Positions 56,101 to 64,000 of a DNA stretch of 64,000 bases are shown here, piece by piece. Position numbers and translations under genes: made by a program. The DNA is taken from the NCBI GenBank assembly GCA_949825045.1, contig OX463811.1, positions 62,001 through 126,000 of the forward strand, in the 5' to 3' direction. This DNA comes from Argyresthia goedartella (taxonomy: Eukaryota > Arthropoda > Insecta > Lepidoptera > Argyresthiidae). Below the pieces are notes generated by a model. It saw only the letters and a program-made list of their open reading frames with translations, did no database searches and was not told the origin of the DNA. Every line of letters starts with the position of its first letter. The first letter of the stretch is position 1.

Positions 56101-57170
56101 GACAGTAATGTACTCATTAGTTGATCATATTTGATTTATTTTTTAATTTATCTATGTATACAGGTTGACATTTAATTAGCCGACCACATTTTGGGGAATG
56201 ATAGTACACTTCATAATGAACATCTTTCTCGAAGAAACATGGTCGCAAATGGAAAAAATATATTTGTCCCTCAGTACATTGACCCGATCAGCTGATTAAA
56301 AGTTACTATCGGAAACCCAAAAAAAATTGGTTTGCGACAATATGTATCTTGGGGAAAGTTGTTCATAATGATAGTTACAATCATTCCCTAAAGTATGGTC
56401 AGCTGACTAAATGCCACCTTGTATAAGACTTTAGTAACTATGGGAAACCCAAAAAGTGTTTGACTTGTAAAAGTGCATTATTTTTGCCTATTTGCAATAA
56501 AGTTTTTGAGTTCGAGTTTATAATAAAAACACAAAAGACGTCCTTAGGTAGATAATTATTTATTTATTTATTTCATCTCTACACAATAAATACAGATCAT
56601 GATTTTGATTCATTGACACGCATTATTAATTAATGTAAAGTTTACAGTATGTAGGTACCTATGCGATATCTACAGCAATGCCTAATAGGTATTTAATATA
56701 ATCAACAGTGCTTTTACAGTTAGATATACTTAAGCTCCGATTATTGCTGGAAGCATACCAATTATTACGTATTAATGACATAAAAGCCTAAAATGGCTAT
56801 AATGAAATAAGGTAAAGCTTCTTTCTCTGTAAATGCACTGTAAACAAACTTGACGGTCTGCATTCCGCAGGCTGTATAAAGCAATCGGCGCAACAAGCCC
56901 GTTATTGCTCTAGTACTAGCTAGGCGTGTCGCTAGATCCCTTGATGGAACTAGCGACACATGCCGTTTTTAGTACCATTCTCCGATAATATTAATGATAC
57001 TAGTGACACACTGTCCCGTGGAAAAACGAAGCGTTGCAGGTAAACAAAATGTACCCATGGCACACCCTCTCGTCGTACCTCAACTTGCCATAAAGTACCA
57101 GGGCAACAGACTGTTGCTGAAGGTTAAAACGTTAGCGCAGACAGCACAGTAATGACAGCCACAGTAACAT
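56101..57170. other. No gene recognised
   Basis: AT-rich. Short phrases (CTAGCGACAC, GTACCATT/ACAATTGTCCGATAATA) recur near 56930-56990 and 57530-57570. Confidence 0.4.
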
Positions 57171-57520
57171 GTTCTTTATCAGATGGGGTGGCAGAGACAC
57201 AACTTCACTTAGATAATATACATAACATTTTTATTGACAGGTGTCACTATTTTTGAAAGGTGTCACTTTTTTTGACAGGTGTCACTATTTTTGACGGGTG
57301 TCACTATTTTTGACAGCTAACTCAACAGAAAACTGTCAGATGGCGTGGCAGAGGCACACACAGAACATCCATGCCAGTAACAATAACATGTCACATAAAA
57401 GCGTAGTATTAAAAACTGAACACCTGTCGAAATCGTCACACCTGTCAAAATCATGACACCTGACAAAAATAGTTATACCTGTCAACAATATCACAAGAGA
57501 CACTGGTGTGTCGCTAGTTC
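57170..57520. repeat. GACAGGTGTCA array, first copy
   Basis: TTTTTGACAGGTGTCACTA repeats at least four times from 57236 to 57316. The reverse-complement form (CACCTGTCAAAATCATGA) repeats near 57420-57490. ATGG-GTGGCAGAG-CAC occurs at 57183 and 57340. Confidence 0.7.
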
Positions 57521-57667
57521 AAGTTATGGCACTAGAGACTCATGCCGTTTCTAATACAATTGTCCGATAATATGTCCGTTTTCAACTACCATTGAGAAAA
57601 GACTGGCTACTACATATAGCATTTGGGATATATAATATTTATTTAATCCACCTTCACTGGACACTTC

Positions 57668-58105
57668 AGCAGTTTACTGAACTAGTGCCGTGCCATTGAC
57701 TTTGTTCCCGCTAGCTCAGTTAACTGAACTAGTGCCGTGCCATTAACTTTGTTCCCGCTAGCTCAGTTAACTGAACTAGTGCCGTGCCATTGACTTTGTT
57801 CCCGCTAGCTCAGTTAACTGAACTAGTGCCGTGCCATTAACTTTGTTCCCGCTAGCTCAGTTAACTGAACTAGTGTCGTGCCATTGACTTTGTTCCCGCT
57901 AGCTCAGTTTACTGAACTAGTGCCGTGCCATTGACTTTGTTCCCGCTAGCTCAGTTGACTGAACTAGTGCCGTGCCATTGACTTTGTTCCCGCTAGCTCA
58001 GTTGACTGAACTAGTGCCGTGCCATTGACTTTGTTCCCGCTAGCTCAGTTGACTGAACTAGTGCAGTGCCGTGCCATTGACTTTGTTCCCGCTAGCTCAG
58101 TTTAC
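57668..58105. repeat. 47-bp minisatellite
   Basis: About nine units of ACTGAACTAGTGCCGTGCCA TT(G/A)ACTTTGTTCCCGCTAGCTCAGTT. The first five alternate between ATTGACTT and ATTAACTT. One unit near 58058 has an extra CAGTG. Confidence 0.95.
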
Positions 58106-58139
58106 TCAAATGAACGATAATAACTTATGTCACGCTTTT

Positions 58140-58385
58140 TCCTAGTATGGGGTGGCAGGGACAAACCTTCACATAAATTAAAATCTCCATGTTTTCATTG
58201 ACAGGTGTCATGATTTTGACAGATATTACTACTTTTGACAGTTCTTTATTTCTATTCACGTCCAAATCGTGACACCTGTCAAAATCATGACACCTGTCAA
58301 AATCATGACACCTGTCAAAATCATGAGACTTGTCAAAAAAAAATAAAAAAATGTGAAGTTATGCCTCTGCCACCTGATCTGGGAA
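58140..58385. repeat. GACAGGTGTCA foldback, second copy
   Basis: GGGGTGGCAGGGACAAACCTTCACAT (58148) is inverted at 58350-58375 (ATGTGAAGTTATGCCTCTGCCACC). Inside are GACAGGTGTCATGATTTTGA and three ACACCTGTCAAAATCATG units. Confidence 0.7.
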
Positions 58386-59244
58386 AATGCGTGATGTCAA
58401 ACAATGTTGAATTTGTTAACATACTGTTGGCGTGACTTGAAATAAATAAACGGCACTACAGTAATATGGTGATCTGTAAGAAATCTGGTTTTTTAATGTA
58501 TCAGTCAGTAGTACCAATGTCATTTGTTTAGCAAGCATACCCGGACATTTTAATAAGAGTACTTTTAAAGGTACTAGCGATACACAAATATCTCACTTAT
58601 TAACATTTACGTAACGAATACGTAAGCGTATCGACCCATGTGTAAATAATTAACCTCGATTCTGTTACCTTTTCGACATGCTAAATAATCGTGCTCACAA
58701 CAATGAAAACATTATCTGTATTTTAGCTCATAACTATAAATTGAAGTGGTTTAAATGTATATTAAATATCTATTTTCTCAAGAAAACTTATTTAAATGTA
58801 CTTTTCGATAATAAATCTATTAATGCTATTTGTATCTCAAGTTAAAAAATATAAATAAAGCCTATACTAAGGCCAACTACCACAAAGGTGAGTCAATGTT
58901 CTCTGAATAACTTTGAAAACTCCATATAATTATGAATTTGTATGGAGTCAAATTCATAATTTCTTTATTAAATACATATTGACAAATATGCTTATAACAT
59001 GTAATTTTTTGCCTCTTCTCTACATTGTATTCAAAGTTATTCAGTGAATTATGTGACTGTGTGACTCGCCTGTAGCAGGCCTAAGACTAACGCACATTAC
59101 ACTTTGTTCAAAATTTCTTCAAGATATCGCTATAACTTAACTAAGTATATCTTTAAAATATAATCTATAAAAAACACAAGCAGAACAATTTTCTTATTTT
59201 GGGAAATATTGCGAGTATCAACGCCGTCTCACATAACGCCATTC
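58386..59244. other. No gene recognised
   Basis: AT-rich. Near 58915-58955 CTCCATATAATTATGAATTTG is followed by its approximate inverse, a small hairpin. Confidence 0.4.
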
Positions 59245-60208
59245 AGTTATATAGTGAGAAGTCCTCATACTCAACTGTGGGTTCTCTGACAGTTATATAG
59301 TGAGAAGGCCTCATACTCAACAGTGGGTTCTCTGACAGTTTATAGAGAGAAGGTACTCATACTCAACAGTGGGTTCTCTGACAGTTATATAGTGAGAAGG
59401 CCTCATACTCAACAGTGAGTTCTCTGACAGTTATATAGTGGGAAGGCCTCATACTCAACAGTGGGTTCTCTGACAGTTATATAGTGAGAAGGCCTCATAC
59501 TCAACTGTGAGTTCTCTGACAGTTATATAGTGAGAAGGCCTCATACTCAACAGTGGGTTCTCTGACAGTTATATAGTGAGAAGGCCTCATACTCAACAGT
59601 GGGTTCTCTGACAGTTATATAGTGAGAAGGCCTCATACTCAACAGTGGGTTCTCTGACAGTTATATAGAGAGGCCTCATACTCAACAGTGGGTTCTCTGA
59701 CAGTTATATAGTGAGAAGGCCTCATACTCAACAGTGGGTTCTCTGACAGTTATATAGTGAGAAGGCCTCATACTCAACAGTGGGTTCTCTGACAGTTATA
59801 TAGAGAGAAGGCCTCATACTCAACAGTGGGTTCTCTGACAGTTATATAGTGAGAAGGCCTCATACTCAACTGTGGGTTCTCTGACAGTTATATAGTGAGA
59901 AGGCCTCATACTCAACAGTGAGTTCTCTGACAGTTATATAGTGAGAAGGCCTCATACTCAACAGTGGGTTCTCTGACAGTTATATAGTGAGAAGGCCTCA
60001 TACTCAACAGTGGGTTCTCTGACAGTTATATAGTGAGAAGGCCTCATACTCAACAGTGGGTTCTCTGACAGTTATATAGAGAGAAGGCCTCATACTCAAC
60101 AGTGGGTTCTCTGACAGTTATATAGTGAGAAGGCCTCATACTCAACAGTGGGTTCTCTGACAGTTATATAGTGAGAAGGCCTCATACTCAACTGTGGGTT
60201 TTCTGACA
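59245..60208. repeat. 46-bp minisatellite
   Basis: About 21 units of GTTATATAGTGAGAAGGCCT CATACTCAACAGTGGGTTCTCTGACA. Variants include CAACTGTGGG, GTGAG and shortened TATATAGAGAGG. Confidence 0.96.
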
Positions 60209-61255
60209 ACCTGATGACGGCTGCGAGTAAACTATTTACCAGAACTTTGACAGTTTGCTTCCCCATTCTAAAAGAACTGTACACAACCGAATTGTTGAAC
60301 TAAAAACTTGTTTATCTGGTGATAAACTGTTGTTTATACTAACGGCCCGCACAAGTTATGTTATGTTATGAATAAACCCTATCAGCTAGATAAATCGTCT
60401 TTACGTAAAAAAATACGATTTAAGTTAATTATAAAATAATTCCGTACTACTGTACTATTTGTTAAGTAATCTACTCTATCACTATCACTAAAAGAAGTCC
60501 ATTTGTTTTTGAAGCAATTTTTGAAGCACTTTAAGCCGATGATTCGTGATGGCGCAGGAATAACCTGAAACGAAGATAAACATATATGTAATGCTTATAA
60601 TAAGATTAAGCCATACTCCACTACGCTGGCTCAGTGTGGATTGATGGGGTGTCGAGCTATACTATCTGCCTAATAACGTTGCAATATCGGTCACTCACAT
60701 AATAGGCTATTCTGTCGCTTACCATACATACCTATCGCAAAATGGCATCGCTAGAATCTCCTAGTAGCAGCTTTCTCGAAGGCTTTGTCCCACGGTAGTT
60801 AGCGACACCAGTTTTGCGATGGTTTTACTAATCAGTAATTTTTTTTCAATCTCCGCAGAGTTTCTGTCTAAAACAGTGAATATATCTGGGAATAAAAACG
60901 GCTTATGTTTAAACGATCACCAAAAAAGCACCTATTTTACTACCAATAGATTCGAAACGACCGCCAGAATTAGTAAACGATCACCAAACTTCTTTTTATG
61001 CTTTGTGTACTTCAGTTTGTGTTTAAGTATTTTTGTTGTTCTTACATGTTCAACCTAACACGAAGGATAAAGGGGACTTCGCTTCGCTTACCCCCTTTAC
61101 CCTTCACCTAAGCTACCGCAGTATTTTGCCCTGATATTTTCTGCAACTTTTGGTGAACATTTCCCCATTTTGGGTGGGAAAAAAATATTTTGGTGATCAT
61201 TATATTTGTTGACATATGTATAACTAAATCAATCATCAAATTATATATTTTATCT
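60209..61255. other. No gene recognised; possible LINE remnant near 60605
   Basis: CCATACTCCACTACGCTGGCTCAGTGTGGATTGATGG resembles a frequent lepidopteran LINE 3' end, but is only about 40 bp. Confidence 0.35.
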
Positions 61256-61435
61256 GAACACGTATCATAAACCCTCTTTACTGCGTCCATAAACTGCACG
61301 TTACGACTAGCATAATGATATACTACTTGGTAAAAACTCATTTCTTATCTGAGTATTGACCATAATGTATCAATATTTCGACATATTATGACATTCAAAT
61401 TTCGAACGCCGGCGCCCGCCTGCGTCTAAATTTTC
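61256..61435. mobile_element. Foldback MITE, copy C (partial)
   Basis: CGTATCATAAACCCTCTTTACTGCGT matches copy B at 13669, and GACATTCAAATTTCGAACGC (61389) matches both other copies. The right arm is missing. Confidence 0.75.
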
Positions 61436-61841
61436 GAAAAATCTGACATCAAAGGGCTACAAAAACACTTTGAAGTTACATTTCTCGCAAAGGATATCGT
61501 TTCAGAAATTCAATAATTTACTATATCGATGGACATTGGTTTCATTTCCGGCCGCTATATTTAAAAAAAAAAAACCTTTTTGATTCGCTTTTGAAAAATG
61601 ACCGATCACAACACGATAATTTGACACGAGCTGTCTTTTATTGCGACTGCTTGTTCATTGCGACTGCTTGTGTTTATTGCTACTGCTTGTTTATTGCGAC
61701 TGGTCATTTTTTCGAAAGCGATTCAAATTTCTAGATATCTGAATAACATGATAAGTCTACTGTCTAATGAACAACATAGCACACTTGTATCATAAGGTAC
61801 TAATATATATGTACAAAGAAAAATGATAGAAATATTTACCC

Positions 61842-61992
61842 TTGCATTGTCGGCCGGCGCCACGCTAGCGCTTCGGCTGGCTAGCGGCGCGCCCCCGCCA
61901 AGTCCACGCTGTGGACCGCGGCGGGGGCGGCGCCCCCTCAGCTGCGCCTGTGCCGGCCGCCGCGTCGGCGCCTCTCGCGACGCACCTAGAGG
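61842..61992. other. CpG-rich patch
   Basis: About 150 bp of very GC-rich, CpG-dense sequence in an AT-rich setting, open on both strands. No splice or protein match supports a gene, so it may be part of a repeat. Confidence 0.4.
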
Positions 61993-62094
61993 CACAGGAC
62001 ATCACATTTATTCAAGGATGGCTAACTAGCCGTAAATAGCCTGTTTGTTTAGCCAACATCGAGACTATAAACTTTTAACTCTTGTTAGTCTCAG

Positions 62095-63220
62095 GGAATT
62101 CTCTCGCACCTAAAAATGTTCCCTAGACTGTCTAACACTATACTACTGATGCCTGCGACATGCTTGTCAAATAGTACCATTACCCCCCCCCCCCCCAGGT
62201 ATTTCAACCATGAATCTAATAAGCCTAAACTCAATGGGTTTTATTCAAGGAGAAGCGAAAAATAAACTAAGTCTGAATAAATCGGTTTCTTAGTGAAAGT
62301 CGCTCAGAATGATATCCATAACATATCCCTAAAATATAAGTACAACATTGTTAATAACATTGATTGGATGCTATAATTGTTTTTATATTATAATTATACC
62401 TGGGGCGGGGGATTGTGCTAATATTTGACAAGCCTCGCACAAGCATATCGCAGGCTTCAGTTGTATAATATTGTGCAGTCTAGGACACTTTTCACACGTG
62501 TGAGAGAATTTCCCTAAACCATTTTGGGCAAGCTAGCACACTTTTCACACGTGTGAGAGAATTTCCCTAAACCGTTTTGGGCATGCTAGCACACTTTTCA
62601 CACGTGTGAGAGAATTTCCCTAAACCGTTTTGGGCAAGCTAGGACACTTTTCACACGTGTGAGAGAATTTCCCTAAACCGTTTTGGGCAGGCTAGGACAC
62701 TTTTCACACGTGTGAGAGAATTTCCCTAAACCGTATTGGGCAGGCTAGGACACTTTTCACACGTGTGAGAGAATTTCCCTAAACCGTATTGGGCAAGCTA
62801 GGACACTTTTCACACGGGTGAGAGAATTTCCCTAAACCGTTTTGGACAAGCTAGGACACTTTTCACACGTGTGAGAGAATTTCCCTAAACCGTTTTGGGC
62901 AAGCTAGGACACTTTTCACACGTGTGAGAGAATTTCCCTAAACCGTTTTGGGCAGGCTAGGACACTTTTCACACGTGTGAGAGAATTTCCCTAAACCGTA
63001 TTGGGCAGGCTAGGACACTTTTCACACGTGTGAGAGAATTTCCCTAAACCGTATTGGACAAACTAGGTCACTTTGAAGGAAGGAGGGCCAACGCAGTGAT
63101 CTTTAGTGAGATTTACGGAATTCTCTCACACCTGTAAATGTTCCCAATACCATACTGCTGATGCCTGCGGTATGCTTGTGCGAGGCTTGTCAAATAGTAG
63201 CATTCCCCCCCCCCCCTGAC
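62095..63220. repeat. Composite repeat framing a 53-bp minisatellite
   Basis: A block with GAATTCTCTCGCACCT, GATGCCTGCGACATGCTTGT, CAAATAGTACCATT and a C-run lies at 62095-62200. It recurs in the same orientation at 63117-63217 and partly inverted at 62402-62458. Confidence 0.75.
62478..63072. repeat. 53-bp minisatellite with a CACACGTGTG palindrome
   Basis: About eleven units of CTAGGACACTTTTCACACGT GTGAGAGAATTTCCCTAAACCGTTTTGGGCAAG. One unit (62807) reads CACACGGGTG. Confidence 0.96.
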
Positions 63221-64000
63221 CTAAAAGGTGTTTATCTACTTTAGGGGGACGTTGGGGACCAATTGTGAGCGACTCTCAGTGAGGCCGGCTTGCAGCAGTC
63301 TTTTTACAGCCGCCAAATGCAGATATAACGTGTCACCGAGATAAAAGATATAAGATATGATTACTCCCTTTAAAGACACTCTTTGCGCAATTCTAGTGTC
63401 GTAATCGTTTCATGTCTCTCTATGGTTCTTACTTATCAGAGCTCCCGCATTTCCATCATGTTTTTTTTATGGCGGCCACTGTTTCGCATTTTCGCAAAAT
63501 CTTTGATTCCGTTTTTGTTAGTAATGATGTATGGGAGGTATTGTAAAAGAATATATGGATTGATAAGGTATATGTAGAATAATAAAAGTCGTAAGTTTGA
63601 TACATAATTATGCTCAGTGTATGAAATAAACATCAATTACTATCATGAAACGTCGATTCGATTTTTCTCACGGCCGCACTTTGACTGCCTACAAATAAGT
63701 GAGGCATAATTGGATGGGCTATAAATAAGATCATAAAATCAGATAAACACATCAATAAATATGTGTCCACTTCTTATTTCAAAGCTTTAGATATAGTACT
63801 TTAGATGCTATCCAACATTCAGTAAACAACGGACAATAATTTTCGAAAATTATATAAATTGGGGATTAATTAGGCAGATAGCCAACAAGTTAAACGCGAT
63901 AAAAATACCACGCGGCCAAGTTGTGTAGTCAAGCACGACAAGGATATAGCCTGGCGGCAGGGTTCCCACTCAACATGGCCGAGTTGTATTTATATTGCGT
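63221..64000. other. No gene recognised
   Basis: AT-rich sequence. Open frames near 63383-63636 overlap on opposite strands and show no known motif. Confidence 0.4.

Noticed and set aside
61723..62029. GC-rich gene of 68-90 codons on either strand
   Set aside because: Both strands are open because of base composition, and no splice sites or motifs support a protein.
63383..63636. Overlapping opposite-strand frames
   Set aside because: Neither shows a domain, and each is short and hydrophobic by composition.

Overview
This window looks like nuclear DNA from a moth or butterfly (Lepidoptera), or a close insect relative. It is AT-rich, has intron-split genes, and is dominated by insect transposons: R4/Dong, R1-like and CR1/L2-like LINEs, gypsy, DIRS, mariner (DD37D), P, Transib, tRNA-derived SINEs, foldback MITEs and minisatellites. 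There are no operons, no bacterial-style genes, no CRISPR array and no rRNA gene. The organism is inferred from the repeat types only.

Region 1-20 kb. The only host gene I can name is Uch-L5 (UCH37), the proteasome- and INO80-associated deubiquitinase, on the minus strand. Four consecutive exons are visible (19274-19379, 17128-17355, 14604-14761, 1727-1906) with matching splice phases and intact catalytic Gln, Cys, His and Asp. The N-terminal exon(s) and the C-terminal exons were not found. The 12.7-kb intron between the last two visible exons holds a decayed Dong element in a (TAA)n target, a CR1/L2-like LINE, foldback MITEs and other repeats. A DIRS 3' end and a 56-bp minisatellite lie downstream.

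Region 20-40 kb. Mostly decayed elements: SINEs, a 3'-truncated LINE, a DUF7869-type transposase-like pseudogene (27.2-29.7 kb), a minus-strand SGNH-like coding fragment cut in two by a gypsy element with both LTRs (31.0-36.6 kb), and a 5'-truncated R1-like LINE (37.2-39.4 kb).

Region 40-56 kb. One minus-strand DIRS element (terminal repeats near 55.9 and 40.1 kb) has been split by at least three later insertions. A Transib interrupts gag, a block holding a THAP/P-element interrupts the region between RNase H and recombinase, and a mariner interrupts the tyrosine recombinase. The Transib (51664-55005) is the best-preserved element. It has a RAG1-like transposase open through both exons, perfect 37-bp inverted ends starting CACTGTG, and a 5-bp target duplication CATTC.

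Region 56-64 kb. Repeats almost throughout: minisatellites of 47, 46 and 53 bp, GACAGGTGTCA arrays, a third foldback MITE copy and one CpG-rich patch. No convincing gene was found there.
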